Source of the DNA: Kazachstania africana CBS 2517
Lineage: Eukaryota; Ascomycota; Saccharomycetes; Saccharomycetales; Saccharomycetaceae
Assembly (NCBI RefSeq): GCF_000304475.1
Contig: NC_018946.1
Span: 682,001-746,000 of the forward strand
Reading direction: 5' to 3'
DNA length: 64,000 nt
Part shown: piece after piece, positions 20,085 to 29,548 of the stretch
Layout: each line of letters starts with the position of its first letter
How positions within the stretch are numbered: the first letter of the stretch is position 1
The notes under the pieces: model-generated
Told to the model about the DNA's origin: nothing
Databases searched by the model: none
What the model saw: the letters and a program-made list of their open reading frames with translations, nothing else
Position numbers and translations under genes: made by a program

Positions 20085-20623
20085 TATATTTAATATTTTT
20101 TCTGTCATCCAGAAAAAACCAACCATATATAACAGTTTAGTTTTATTTATATGTTACCTTTCTCTTATCAAGAGCTATGGCTCATCTCATCTACTGGCAG
20201 CATCTATTAGCGTTCAAGTCAGGCCTTCTTAACTTTCTTAAAAAGGTAACTACTAATCGCTTCACATTGGGTAACCTACTATACAAGGAAATTATTGCCC
20301 TAAACAGTAATTTTAATGCCGGGTAGTACTGGAAGTTTGCCGCGCGGCCTTAATCAAGTACCAAAAATTCATTAACCCCGGCCGAACTAGTGTCACGTGC
20401 AAACGGTGCGGTGAACCGGATTCCTCCAAAAGAATTTTGGAGGGGAGAGGAAGGGCTGAAGATTAGCCGCCAAACAGGAAATATACAAAGAGAGTTTGGG
20501 AGAGATAAAAGATATATAAGCTGGAAAATGTTGGTCGCACGCTGAGACCTAGTACTATTCTTTTGCTGTATTAGTATTTATAGCTTTGAAATTTGGATTC
20601 TACGAATGGATTAACTCGACAGT
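20085..20623. promoter_or_regulatory. PXA2 upstream region
   Basis: This 539-bp region upstream of PXA2 contains GTCACGTG (20392-20399) and several CGG/CCG half-sites (for example CGGTGAACCG near 20411, and CGG followed by TTA at 20347). S. cerevisiae PXA2 is activated by Oaf1-Pip2 through CGG/CCG oleate elements; I do not see a full canonical element with correct spacing. No gene is present. Confidence 0.4.
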
Positions 20624-23056
20624 ATGAGCACATCTTCGACTATATTATCGTTTTACAAGCGACACAGGCTGAATATACTGAGATCATCCTATATTGTTCT
20701 GTTGGTTACAACCATATTGAGTTCAAGTGCAGGAAATAATAATAATAATAATAATAGTGACAAAAGAAGTCATGCAGACGCTGAGGGAAAAAATAAAGAA
20801 AAAGATGCCAAGTTAAATAAGGCGAAACATGATATTATTCATAAAGAATGTAACGTTGAATTTGAGCTAGAAGACTCTGAAAATGAAGAATCTGATGATA
20901 ATGACATTAAAGTTTTGAAAACTAAGCAAGAGAGGCAAAAGAAGAGGGGGAGTCAAACGAATCAGCCTATAGAGCTAAAAAACAATGAAACTATAGAATC
21001 TTCCCACATTAATAACAAATTAAAAAAGAGAAAAGACTTTTTGATGAAACTTGTTATGACTGATAAGAAATGTGTCTTACTGTTCGTTTCACAGGCAGTA
21101 TTGTTAGTAATAAGGACTGTACTTTCTTTACGAGTGGCCACTTTGGATGGTAAGCTAGTCTCAGCTTTAGTGAAAGCACAATATTTAGAGTTTTTGAAAA
21201 TTCTGATAGGACAATGGATGATGTTAGGTATTCCGGCAAGTTTTATCAACAGCCTTATTGCATATACGACAAAATTGTGTTCCATTTCAATCAATAGGAT
21301 CATTTCCAATCATTTACTGGACAAATATCTCTCAAGTCATCATACTTTTTATTCTGTCGCAGGGAAGACAACAGAAATTCAAGATAATTTGACATTAGAC
21401 ATTTATACATTCTCAACAAACTCTTCTCTATTGTTGACTCAACTTTTGAAACCAACTTTAGATTTAATTCTTTGTTCTTTTAAGCTGTTAATTTCAAAAT
21501 CAAGTATGATGGGTGAAGGAACTTTGGCACTTGGTCTGATTGTGTACCTCTCAAACTCGGTTTTAAAATTAATTCAACCTAATTTTACAAAGTTAACAAT
21601 GATTAGATCTTCTTTAGAAAGTTGGTTCAGATCACTACATTCCAATTTGCATATTAATAATGAAGAAATTGCACTTTTAAAAGGTCAATCTAGAGAACTG
21701 ATAAATTTGGATTATTCATTTTACCGTCTTGTCCTATTTTTAAACAGGGAAATCAAAGCAAGAGCACTTTATGACCTCGCTACAACATTTATTATCAAGT
21801 ACACATGGGGTGCAGCGGGCTTAGTACTGTGTTCAATACCAATATTTTTCAACCAAAATGATGACAAGAAAAATGATGTTACTGCGGATTTCATTACTAA
21901 TAGAAGGCTACTACTCACTGCATCAAGTTCCTTTGGTAGATTCGTTGAATTGAAGAGAAATATTCAACAATTGAAGGGGGTACGGTTAAGACTCAATCAA
22001 TTCAATGAACTTTTAGATGAAAACCTAAATAATGTTCCCATTGACCAGCCAACAGATTTAATAGAATTTAATGACTGCATGATTAAATTTGAAAATGTTC
22101 CATTAATCACACCGGCTAACCAAATTCTGATTCCTGAATTGAACTTTGAATTAAAACATGGAGATAACCTTTTAATTATTGGGCCAAACGGATGCGGTAA
22201 ATCCTCATTATTCCGTATACTTGGTGGCCTATGGCCTGTCAGAAAATCATTTACTAAAAAAACTACTAAATTGATAATGCCTAAGAGGAATAACAATAAT
22301 GAAATTAATGAACCATGTACCATATTTTATTTACCTCAAAGACCATATATGGGTAATAAAGCCACTTTCCGTGAGCAAATAATTTATCCAGACTCAGTTA
22401 AACAATTTGAAGCAAAATTTGACGGAAATTACATCAAAGGTGACACAGAATTAACCAAAATTTTACATTTATTGGATTTAGATGATTTAATCACTGAAAA
22501 TATGTCACTTGCATTAGCTAAGAGACCCACATCCTCTTCACAAAATAAAACCACTGCAAATATGACGGTAGACACAAGGGAAGCGTTTGATCTAGTTCGA
22601 AATTGGACTGATGAATTGTCAATAGGTGTCCAACAAAGACTAGCAATGGCTAGAATGTACTATCATAAACCGAAGTTTGCGGTATTAGATGAATGCACTT
22701 CTGCAGTATCTCCAGAAATGGAACAAAAAATGTACAAAATTGCTCTAAGTTTCGGCATCTCAGTAATTTCAGTTTGTCATAGGACAAGCCTATGGCACTT
22801 TCATAATTATCTTTTAAAATTTGATGGTAAAGGTGGTTACCAATTTGGTAAGTTCAATCCAGTGGAAAGATTGAACAACGAAGAGAAATTACTGGAATTA
22901 AATAGCTTATTAGATCAGCAGGTGCCTCTTTGGGAAAAGAAACTAAAAGACTTAACAGTTGCTAGAAAATCAAATATTATACGTAAATCTGAAAGTCAAC
23001 TAAACTTATTGACGTCAAAGAAGGGAAGGGACGTTACTGCGAAAGATCTGAGATAA
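20624..23056 (+). CDS. PXA2: Peroxisomal ABC half-transporter subunit Pxa2
   Basis: Pxa2 dimerises with Pxa1 to import long-chain acyl-CoA into peroxisomes for beta-oxidation (ABCD family, like human ALDP). The product is 810 residues (853 in S. cerevisiae). An N-terminal hydrophobic segment is followed by an Asn/Lys/Glu-rich insert (about 35-140, including six Asn encoded by an AAT repeat). The transmembrane domain spans about 145-420. The nucleotide-binding domain has Walker [10 protein letters not shown] (near 520), signature LSIGVQQR (near 662), Walker [10 protein letters not shown] (near 685) and the switch His in VCHRTSL. Gene order with YKL187C and HYM1 matches S. cerevisiae. Confidence 0.95.
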   Translation: MSTSSTILSFYKRHRLNILRSSYIVLLVTTILSSSAGNNNNNNNSDKRSHADAEGKNKEKDAKLNKAKHDIIHKECNVEFELEDSENEESDDNDIKVLKTKQERQKKRGSQTNQPIELKNNETIESSHINNKLKKRKDFLMKLVMTDKKCVLLFVSQAVLLVIRTVLSLRVATLDGKLVSALVKAQYLEFLKILIGQWMMLGIPASFINSLIAYTTKLCSISINRIISNHLLDKYLSSHHTFYSVAGKTTEIQDNLTLDIYTFSTNSSLLLTQLLKPTLDLILCSFKLLISKSSMMGEGTLALGLIVYLSNSVLKLIQPNFTKLTMIRSSLESWFRSLHSNLHINNEEIALLKGQSRELINLDYSFYRLVLFLNREIKARALYDLATTFIIKYTWGAAGLVLCSIPIFFNQNDDKKNDVTADFITNRRLLLTASSSFGRFVELKRNIQQLKGVRLRLNQFNELLDENLNNVPIDQPTDLIEFNDCMIKFENVPLITPANQILIPELNFELKHGDNLLIIGPNGCGKSSLFRILGGLWPVRKSFTKKTTKLIMPKRNNNNEINEPCTIFYLPQRPYMGNKATFREQIIYPDSVKQFEAKFDGNYIKGDTELTKILHLLDLDDLITENMSLALAKRPTSSSQNKTTANMTVDTREAFDLVRNWTDELSIGVQQRLAMARMYYHKPKFAVLDECTSAVSPEMEQKMYKIALSFGISVISVCHRTSLWHFHNYLLKFDGKGGYQFGKFNPVERLNNEEKLLELNSLLDQQVPLWEKKLKDLTVARKSNIIRKSESQLNLLTSKKGRDVTAKDLR
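20735..20757 (+). repeat. (AAT)n coding microsatellite in PXA2
   Basis: A run of AAT codons encodes six consecutive asparagines in the N-terminal insert of Pxa2. Such tracts are prone to length change. Confidence 0.85.
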
Positions 23057-23167
23057 CGAATGTATAATTTTAGGAAATAAGAAATACGTTTCTATATAAT
23101 AAATAAACCATCACTAGTATATTAGTCCTACCTTCTCTTTTCTATGTTTTCTATTTTTTATTTGTTA

Positions 23168-24310
23168 TCAGTGTTGCGATTGCTGCTGTTGTACCCCAAG
23201 TACGGAATTTGATGGGGGTGAAGAAGATGCAATAGTATTATTAACTCCCTTATTACCATCAGTAGTTGATGAGATGATTCTTGGTAATGAATCTATTTGT
23301 TGAATAATGAAATCTCTTTCATCAAGAAAGTTCGTATCTTGATTATCAATACCAAAAGTCTCAAAATATTTGAGTAATTTATCTCTATTCTTAGCCAGTA
23401 TATCAAACACTGGTTTAGTTTTTCTAGGGTTAGCAACCATCACTTTGAAGACATTGAATGCCTCCATTTGAAGATTTTTAGATTTATCTGTCATCAATGT
23501 CATTATTAATTTTAAATTGTCTGGGGAATTAATGTATAAATTCATTAGTTGGTTATTTGATCTAATGATGATCAAAGATGCTAGTAATTTTGTACTTTGT
23601 CTCTTTGTGACGTAACTTCCATAAGCAATTAATTTATTTATGGAAGCAATAAATTTCTCAGTATTGGCTTCAGCTGAAAAGAATTCCCTCGAAACTAGTT
23701 TAGGATGAACAGTGAAGGCGTTACTTAAGATTTGTAAAGAAATGGTGCCAATTTCGAAATTACTTAGCCTTGAAAACTCAAAAAATTTCCATAATTGTGG
23801 ATCTTTTAAAACAATCCTACATAGCTGTTCATATTTGATACATTCAATAATCATGTTCCCTATTACCAGGAATATATCCTGTGGGGAACTTTTCCGTTGT
23901 AGAGCCATTTCTATGGTGGATAGCATTAAATTGATAGTCTTAGGCTGTGAGACAAAGTAATCTACAGTGACAAATTTATTATCTTTTGAATATCCAAGGC
24001 AGATAGAAAAGATTAGCATCACTTCCTTTCTTGCTTCAAATTCCAAATCGTTGAAATGCAAAATTAAGTCATAAAATAGATCAGACTGATGCATAGCCAT
24101 GTATAATTCATCAATAGCTTCTGCACTTGGCTTGGGATCGGTGTCACTTAGAATAAAATGCTTGAGGCCCATGAGATATTTAGAACATTCTTCCTGCGCC
24201 TTACGTTTAGTATCGACTGTAGACGAGTTCGAAATTTTCGAGAGCTGGTCAGAAATTAGTTTTACATAGTCAGATGATGTCTTAGTATTCTTTTTCCACC
24301 AGAAAGCCAT
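23168..24310 (-). CDS. HYM1: MO25-family scaffold protein Hym1
   Basis: Hym1 is the MO25 component of the RAM network (with Kic1, Cbk1, Mob2, Tao3, Sog2), which drives daughter-specific Ace2 activity and cell separation. The product is 380 residues from the ATG at 24310, where the protein starts MAFWWKK as in the family. An in-frame ATG at 24343 would add 11 residues without homology. Conserved MO25 helical-repeat stretches include FEARKEVMLIFSICLGYSKD and YVTKRQSTKLLASLI. The C-terminal 35 residues are Ser/Asn/Gln-rich. It converges on PXA2 with a 111-bp gap, as in YKL188C/YKL189W, and is the last gene of the YKL block. Confidence 0.95.
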   Translation of the reverse strand: MAFWWKKNTKTSSDYVKLISDQLSKISNSSTVDTKRKAQEECSKYLMGLKHFILSDTDPKPSAEAIDELYMAMHQSDLFYDLILHFNDLEFEARKEVMLIFSICLGYSKDNKFVTVDYFVSQPKTINLMLSTIEMALQRKSSPQDIFLVIGNMIIECIKYEQLCRIVLKDPQLWKFFEFSRLSNFEIGTISLQILSNAFTVHPKLVSREFFSAEANTEKFIASINKLIAYGSYVTKRQSTKLLASLIIIRSNNQLMNLYINSPDNLKLIMTLMTDKSKNLQMEAFNVFKVMVANPRKTKPVFDILAKNRDKLLKYFETFGIDNQDTNFLDERDFIIQQIDSLPRIISSTTDGNKGVNNTIASSSPPSNSVLGVQQQQSQH

Positions 24311-24403
24311 ATCTAAATCTTGATTTTTATATTTCTTGAACATATTTTAAAGAAAAATGAGTAAACAACAAATGCAATATGGATAGAAAGCTCTGCTTTT
24401 ATT

Positions 24404-24435
24404 AGATAGGTAGATAGATAGATGTATAGATAGAT
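24404..24435. repeat. Imperfect (TAGA)n repeat
   Basis: A short tetranucleotide repeat lies in the HYM1 upstream region (24311-24736), which otherwise shows no gene. Confidence 0.8.
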
Positions 24436-24724
24436 TGCTCACTTATGTTGCTTGGCTGTAAAGCAAATTTGCGAAGTTCCTGGTAATATCTATCTTTCAT
24501 ATCATGCTTTCGAAACTAGAGATGCTTCTTTTTCTTTTTCTCAAAACAGGTTTCAAACGCTAGTCACCACAAACACAACACTTTGAGTCAAGAAAAAAGA
24601 CCTACTATCACTTATTTATATGGCGATGGGCCTGCAACATATGCCAGTAGTGTTAGTGAGTTACTCGATAAATTGTAGGTATATTCAAGTAGATTTGCAT
24701 GAATTAAAATTATAAAATAAATTC

Positions 24725-24733
24725 AAAAAAAAA
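24725..24733 (-). terminator. Pol III terminator of tRNA-Leu
   Basis: This is a run of nine T on the transcribed strand starting four nucleotides after the tRNA 3' end. Confidence 0.85.
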
Positions 24734-24736
24734 TAA

Positions 24737-24819
24737 TGAAGGATGCGAGGTTCGAACTCGCGCGGACACCGTCCAACAGATCTTAAGTCTGCCGCCTTAG
24801 ACCACTCGGCCAACCCTCC
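24737..24819 (-). tRNA. tL(UAA): tRNA-Leu (anticodon UAA)
   Basis: This is a class II leucine tRNA of 83 nt without an intron. The acceptor strands GGAGGGT and ATCCTTC pair with two G-U pairs. The D-arm contains TGGCCGAGTGGTC (A box). The anticodon loop reads CTTAAGA, giving anticodon TAA. A long variable arm is present, and the T-arm contains GAGTTCGAACCTC (B box). A run of nine T on the transcribed strand (24725-24733) follows the 3' end and should terminate Pol III. Confidence 0.97.
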
Positions 24820-25282
24820 ATACAATTTATAGCTTTTTTGTAATTGGAAATGGCTATGATACAGTAAACTATAACTATTCTGGTCTATCTTGAGTTACCT
24901 GCTCTTGCTTTTTTTTTGAATTTGTAAACTTCAATCTTTTGTATGAGCGTTATGGTGCCATTAAAATTGTTTATCACGTCATTCTATGGTTTCTTACGTA
25001 TTTACCTAGCTTATTATTTTTCTACATACTAATTCTATCTTATTGATCTTTTACTACGTAATATAAGAACAAAAATACTCTTCACACATTTGTAGTGGGC
25101 ATTGAGATTTGAAGAAAATAGAGTGCGAAAAAGTCCGTCTGTAGTGAATGGAATATACCTTAACCTCTCTTCTGGCTCCGTTCAACATGTCTGAATTGTT
25201 AGCTACATATTATAAGTGTTTTTAAATTAATGTAACATTATTATAACCTGAAGATAGGTACTGTAAACGTCTTTTTATTTTC

Positions 25283-25520
25283 TTACTGAGTAGAGCTATA
25301 ATTCTTACGTCCTGATATTACTGTCTGCAAGACAAATACAAGATTGTCGGATATATTTCTATTATTGTCTAGCTTTTTGCATGTTAAATTGGCGGTAGGA
25401 GGCAATCTGTAACTTCCCCAGTGAACTGCATACTGATCTTTTATCCAGGAAGGATAATCCATAACCATGAAATATTTCCCGTTGAAATTCTACAGATATA
25501 TTCTGAGCTCCAGGAAGCAT
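25283..25520 (-). pseudogene. Possible relic of an unrecognised protein-coding gene
   Basis: Two overlapping minus-strand frames read like protein rather than random AT-rich sequence. One starts at the ATG at 25520 (MLPGAQNISVEFQREIF) and is preceded in frame by a hydrophobic stretch. The other starts at the ATG at 25468 (MVMDYPSWIKDQYAVHWG) and runs to a stop at 25283. Neither resembles a family I know. Trp, Tyr and Pro content and an NLT sequon would fit a fragment of a secreted protein, broken by a frameshift. This is inference and could be chance. Confidence 0.25.
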
Positions 25521-26220
25521 ACCATAGAGCAAAATGAGGATAGAGTCTTAGTCAGAACTTGAATTATATATTGTCCGCTACAGAGAAATACTGTCAACGT
25601 ACTAATTTAGTGAGATATCTGTTCCATACATATATATATACTTAGGACACTTGGACATGTCTAACAAATGTGTGTCTGAAATAAACGCTTAATGCCTTCT
25701 ACCAGAACAGTAACCATCCAGGAAGGAAAAGCTTCGGGGGAGAGGTGGATAGACCGCATATTAAAATACGTAATCTGTATTACTTCTTCCTCGCTCGAAA
25801 GGCAATGGAATATTGAATTCTAAAGTCGGAATAGCTCATATTTTCAGTCAAGTTACAGGTTCAATATAGCCAAGATGACCAGAGACCGAAAAAGGAGTTT
25901 GGAAAACGGCACTTTATTTTTAACCATACTCCTCTACACACAGCTGACGGGACGCCCAGGCTAGAATTCGACGCCGTCAATGCATGCCAAATCACACTCT
26001 CTTTGTCTTAACAAAATGTCTCACAGTCAGTCTCGGCAAAACCACCACACCTTTCTGGAAGATCTACAGTCTTTTCCACCACAGCCTTGTCTCGAGAATG
26101 CCAACTGAACTTCATTTGCAGGAAAACTTTTTGAAATTTGACTCATTTTCCAGAAGATGATCCGAGGAAAAATGTGTCATAAAAAGAAATGAACTTAATA
26201 ATCGTAAATCCTGGAAAAAC

Positions 26221-26228
26221 TATATAAA
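26221..26228 (+). promoter_or_regulatory. TATA box of the orphan gene
   Basis: TATATAAA lies 166 bp upstream of the ATG at 26387 and 82 bp upstream of an in-frame ATG at 26303. Confidence 0.5.
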
Positions 26229-26386
26229 CAAGAATTAATAGAACCACTTCTGCGTTTTCTTAATGCTTGCTTCTTTTTATAGTTAAGCTCTCCAAGAACC
26301 AGATGCAAGCAATGAAACAATGAAATAGATATTATTACCACCCAGAATGGCGTCTGTCACCTAATAACGATGTAAAGACTGAAGAA

Positions 26387-26905
26387 ATGAGCAAAAATGA
26401 AATTAAAAATAAATTAACTTTAGAATTAATGAATTCTATCAAAAAGCCAATTAGTCAAGTGGTTGATTTTCTTTCTGAGGCAATTGTTATCTACCTTTAC
26501 ACTGAAAACGAATCTGTTTCATTGAAGAGTATAGCTCCATTGCTTATCCAGGTAAAAGAAATCATCAATAGTAAAAATTCAAAGGTAGAAAAATATGATA
26601 AGATACTCAATTATTTCATTGGAATAATGAACAAAATTAATGAATTAGAAGAAGGAGAGATTAGCAAGTTGAATAATTTGATTAATTTCGATAACGTTTT
26701 TGAACCATTATTGAAATCGTTTAAACTGTTAAATTATCTACTAAAGTCGCTTGACAATTTCAAAATCGTAAGAGACATGTTAATCTTTGAGGAGAAAGAT
26801 ACTTTGAATCTCATCAAAAATTTCATCAAATTTAATGAAAGGTGGTATAAGAGATTAATCTTAAATTCATTCTCGTTCAAAGAGTTTTTACTGAATAGAT
26901 GTTAA
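26387..26905 (+). CDS. Unrecognised helical protein, possibly a broken or recoded gene
   Basis: I do not recognise this 172-residue product. It is Lys/Ile/Leu/Asn-rich and looks all-helical, with no membrane segment, a single Trp and one Cys (the last residue). The same frame is open and protein-like for 21 codons upstream of the ATG (including YYYHPEWRLSPNND). A TGA at 26321-26323 separates this from two in-frame ATGs (26303, 26312). After the stop at 26903, the +1 frame stays open to 27023 with a similar Lys/Tyr/Leu-rich composition. So the ancestral frame may have run 26303-27023 with one nonsense and one frameshift change, or the gene may simply be short. A TATA box lies at 26221. It is convergent with U2 and sits at the synteny junction. 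Confidence 0.55.
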   Translation: MSKNEIKNKLTLELMNSIKKPISQVVDFLSEAIVIYLYTENESVSLKSIAPLLIQVKEIINSKNSKVEKYDKILNYFIGIMNKINELEEGEISKLNNLINFDNVFEPLLKSFKLLNYLLKSLDNFKIVRDMLIFEEKDTLNLIKNFIKFNERWYKRLILNSFSFKEFLLNRC

Positions 26906-27049
26906 AATTTATCAAAACCAGAGTACTGACTTGTCATATCTAGAATTGATTGATTCTGAAAAATACAAAAGCTATTTAAAAAGGAGAAACCAACGATTAA
27001 ATATAAAACTATATAATCTTTAATGGATTTTAACTTTTTCTCTATACAA

Positions 27050-27990
27050 TTCTAATGAACTCATCAGAAATCATTTAGAAAAAAAATTGTAGGACGAAAA
27101 GATGAAAGATACATCAAGTGATCAGGAACATGAAATCAGACGAACTGAAACCATAAAGTGCAGGGACCACGACGTTTCTAACCATGTGTCACTAAGTACC
27201 AGAAGGTGAAGCTTGAACTTATGAAGTACAGTACCATTCGAACAGTCTCAAACCTCCCATGGAAACCCACAGTTTAAGAAAAATGCACAAAGTAAACCAG
27301 GATTTCTTTAATATACTCCACTTCTATCTCTGACTTTCTCCTACACAAGCAAAACTTCCTCAAGCAGAAGAAATCCCGACAAAGAAAGGCAATCTAAAAG
27401 ATCAAACTAAGTAAATAAGTACCTTCCGCAGAAATTTGTCGATGCGAACTTAGTTAAATGCAAATGGGGAACAAGCAAGCTTGCTCTATTAAATTCTCTA
27501 ATGGAGACCAACCGTTTGCTAACGCTAAAAACACACACAACCTTCTTCATAAGAAGATGCAAAACCCACCAAATTTGACACAAATAGACTCTCTCTCTAT
27601 AGAGAAAAACCTCCTAAAAAACCCGCTGTGCAAAATTCCATCAAAAACAAAAAGATGAAGAACAAAAGAAGGAAAACTGGTCCACAAAATGATTCTCCAA
27701 AAACCTTCACGTGAATCCCACGAAAAAGAAAAAGGCACGCCCAAATGAAGCGGCATTTCCCTCATAAACCCTCGACCCAACCTTCAAATAGGTAAATACA
27801 TCCACATAGCCTCTAACCGCCCCTTGTATTGCCCATGCAAAACACAGACAATACAAAAAAATAAAATTTCCAAAAAATGTGTTTGTAACAAATTTTAAAA
27901 GGTAATGAACCTCATTGAGGTCATTTCAGTTGTTACACTGAAAAGAACAGATACTACACTTGATCTAAGCCAAAAGGCAAAGAGATTTTG
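27050..27990 (-). ncRNA. LSR1: U2 spliceosomal snRNA (large yeast type)
   Basis: The 5' region on the minus strand, starting near 27989, is nearly identical to S. cerevisiae U2. It carries AATCTCTTTGCCTTTTGGCT, the branch-site recognition element GTAGTA (27952-27957), the stem-loop II region (TTTTCAGTGTAACAACTGAA) and an Sm-type site ATTTTTTGG (27870-27878). U2 pairs with the intron branch site during pre-spliceosome formation. In S. cerevisiae the RNA is 1175 nt with a large dispensable middle; the 3' end here cannot be read from the sequence and is put near 27050 only because the orphan frame ends before it. Gene order next to SWC5 matches LSR1/YBR231C. A TATA-like ATATAAAAAG lies about 65 bp upstream (28051-28060). 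Confidence 0.9.
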
Positions 27991-28050
27991 GGTTTCTATG
28001 AAAGGGAAATAGTAGTAAGAAATTGAAATGGTTTAAAAAATTTTCATCGC

Positions 28051-28060
28051 CTTTTTATAT
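28051..28060 (-). promoter_or_regulatory. TATA-like element of the U2 gene
   Basis: ATATAAAAAG on the minus strand lies 62-71 bp upstream of the inferred U2 5' end, inside the 166-bp gap between SWC5 and U2, which are transcribed in the same direction. A GCGATGA-AAATTTT stretch (28036-28050) follows it. Confidence 0.55.
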
Positions 28061-28155
28061 CAAAAAAATTATCCGCATAGAAAAAGTAAAGAAATCGCTA
28101 TGAACGTTGCGGTATATAATGATGAATATATAATGGATATTAACGGTATGAGCAG

Positions 28156-29010
28156 TTACTTCTGCTGTTGAAACTGCATTTCCAACTGCTTGCGTCTGAG
28201 CTCCTTGTATTGCTTGTCCTTGTGCGTCTCTACACGGTTGAGGAAGTCTTGTTTGGAAAGATACCCGTCCTTGTTGTGCAGCGCCAATTCTTCTGTGATA
28301 CCTTCCTTGTCCACATAAGTGACCCAGTCCAATTTAGATTTCTCTAGCGTTGTTAGTTTAGGTTTCAAAGCTCCCGCGATGATTTGTTCCAATATTGGTG
28401 GTCTTTTCAAAGGTCTACGAAGATTTAATCCCTTTGTCTGATCTGTTGGCTTAACTACTTTCTTGGCCTCTTGAGCAGGGTCGTATTTGAATTTCAAACT
28501 ATTCAAATACTCCTTACCCTCTGCACTTGCTCTGGAAACCCATTTCTTTTCGTGGACCATTTCTCCCGCAAATTTATAAGATCTTTCAATGAGAATCTGC
28601 TCTTCTTGCATATCTCCAGTGGTGGTTTCCGCTGGGGTGTCAGACAAGATTGAGCCCTTAGCACCGTTATGAGACAACCGCTGCTCACTCTGTCTGTTCA
28701 TTTCCTCCCAGATGTTACCTATAGCATCAGAAATATGACCTTCCTGTAAAGTTTCGTATTTGTTCTTTTCATTGAACGCATCCTCCGCTGCTCTAGCTCT
28801 CCTAGTCTTCACAAGCCCCCCTGTTTCACTTTCAATCCCTGAATACTTCTTCTCCTGTTCTTTATAGTCGTCTACTTCATTGTCTTCATCCTCATCCTGT
28901 GGTCCATTTTCCAAGTTGTGTGGGTCAAAATCCTCGTCTTCAGACTCGTTGTAACCTTCTTCTTCGTCAAATATAGTCTCAGGAACCTCACGTTGTGTGT
29001 CTTCACTCAT
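28156..29010 (-). CDS. SWC5: SWR1 complex subunit Swc5 (BCNT domain)
   Basis: Swc5 is a subunit of the SWR1 remodeller that replaces H2A with H2A.Z; it is needed for the exchange reaction. The product is 284 residues (303 in S. cerevisiae YBR231C). The first ~55 residues are highly acidic, as expected for the histone-binding N-terminus. The BCNT-C domain fills residues ~205-275, with PPILEQIIAGALKPKLTTLE and the signature SKLDWVTYVDKEGITEEL followed by KDGYLSKQDFLNRVE. It is divergent from NSA1 and tandem with U2. Confidence 0.94.
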   Translation of the reverse strand: MSEDTQREVPETIFDEEEGYNESEDEDFDPHNLENGPQDEDEDNEVDDYKEQEKKYSGIESETGGLVKTRRARAAEDAFNEKNKYETLQEGHISDAIGNIWEEMNRQSEQRLSHNGAKGSILSDTPAETTTGDMQEEQILIERSYKFAGEMVHEKKWVSRASAEGKEYLNSLKFKYDPAQEAKKVVKPTDQTKGLNLRRPLKRPPILEQIIAGALKPKLTTLEKSKLDWVTYVDKEGITEELALHNKDGYLSKQDFLNRVETHKDKQYKELRRKQLEMQFQQQK

Positions 29011-29548
29011 TCTTACTCAGTTCCTTTCCCTTTCACTAGATCAGAGAGATGTTTTGGTGGTGTTAAGAAATTCTTCAAAGATCGCGAAACTCTTAATTTA
29101 CGTACCAACAGACTAAACCAGTGGAAGAATTCAAAGACTCGCAAGGCACAGACGTTATTGAGAATGCACTCAATACATCTCATCAAGTGAATTATTCAAA
29201 TGAACAATGTCACAGTGGATACCTCCAGGATGATGCTCCTTAGATGTTCTCCCTCCCGGAGGAACATACTCACATGTAAGGAAACTTCGCAGTCCAGCGA
29301 CATGGATAACAACTTAAATGCCAATGAAACAGTCGATCACAGCACGGAAAGCACTATTGCAAACTGATCTGGACGACCATGTTGGCTGATTCTCCAAATT
29401 TAATACTCTGCAAGGCTCCACCGGGTAATCCCACATCGCATAGTGTATTTTTTTTTCACTTTAAGCTCATCGAAAATTTTAAATGAGCAGAGGAGGCATA
29501 TTATTGAAAGTGTTTGAAGAGTATTGCTGGTTGTATCTCGTTGCATTG
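29011..29548. promoter_or_regulatory. Divergent SWC5/NSA1 promoter region
   Basis: PBP2, DAD3 and ARC40, which lie near here in the ancestral order, are absent. The region carries a Reb1 site (CCGGGTAA, 29421-29428) and the PAC/RRPE pair at 29464-29480. A 55-codon ATG frame (29200-29367) is present but resembles nothing I know. Confidence 0.5.
29464..29480 (+). promoter_or_regulatory. PAC and RRPE motifs of NSA1
   Basis: AGCTCATCG (PAC, reverse orientation, 29464-29472) abuts GAAAATTTT (RRPE, 29472-29480). This is the classic ribosome-biogenesis pair. It ends two bases before an ATG at 29483, which argues that transcription starts further on and that the ATG at 29549 is the real start. Confidence 0.8.

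Larger units (their letters stand above)
24820..26302. other. Gene-poor synteny junction
   Basis: About 1.5 kb lies between the tRNA and the unrecognised frame at 26387. In S. cerevisiae HYM1 is followed by CNB1, and SWC5/U2 lie on another chromosome; neither CNB1 nor any other expected gene is visible here. I recognise no long terminal repeat. The stretch contains a minus-strand frame remnant (25283-25520), a TATATATATA tract (about 25630-25640) and, just before the plus-strand orphan, a TATATAAA box (26221-26228). Confidence 0.55.

Noticed and set aside
20392..20399. GTCACGTG as a centromere CDEI element
   Set aside because: The next 100 bp are not AT-rich and no CDEIII (CCGAA core) follows; it is better read as a promoter site of PXA2. 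The similar ATCACATG at 45-52 and GTCACATG near 44966 fail for the same reason.
24820..26302. Solo LTR or transposon fragment beside the tRNA
   Set aside because: I found no TG...CA-bounded element with a target duplication and no gag/pol-like frame.
26281..26345. Spliced upstream exon for the orphan gene
   Set aside because: A T-rich stretch ending in TAG (about 26280) looks like an acceptor, but an in-frame TGA lies downstream of it and there is no TACTAAC-type branch site.
29200..29367. 55-codon ATG frame between SWC5 and NSA1
   Set aside because: Considered as a remnant of missing DAD3 or PBP2, but I see no similarity; length is within chance expectation.
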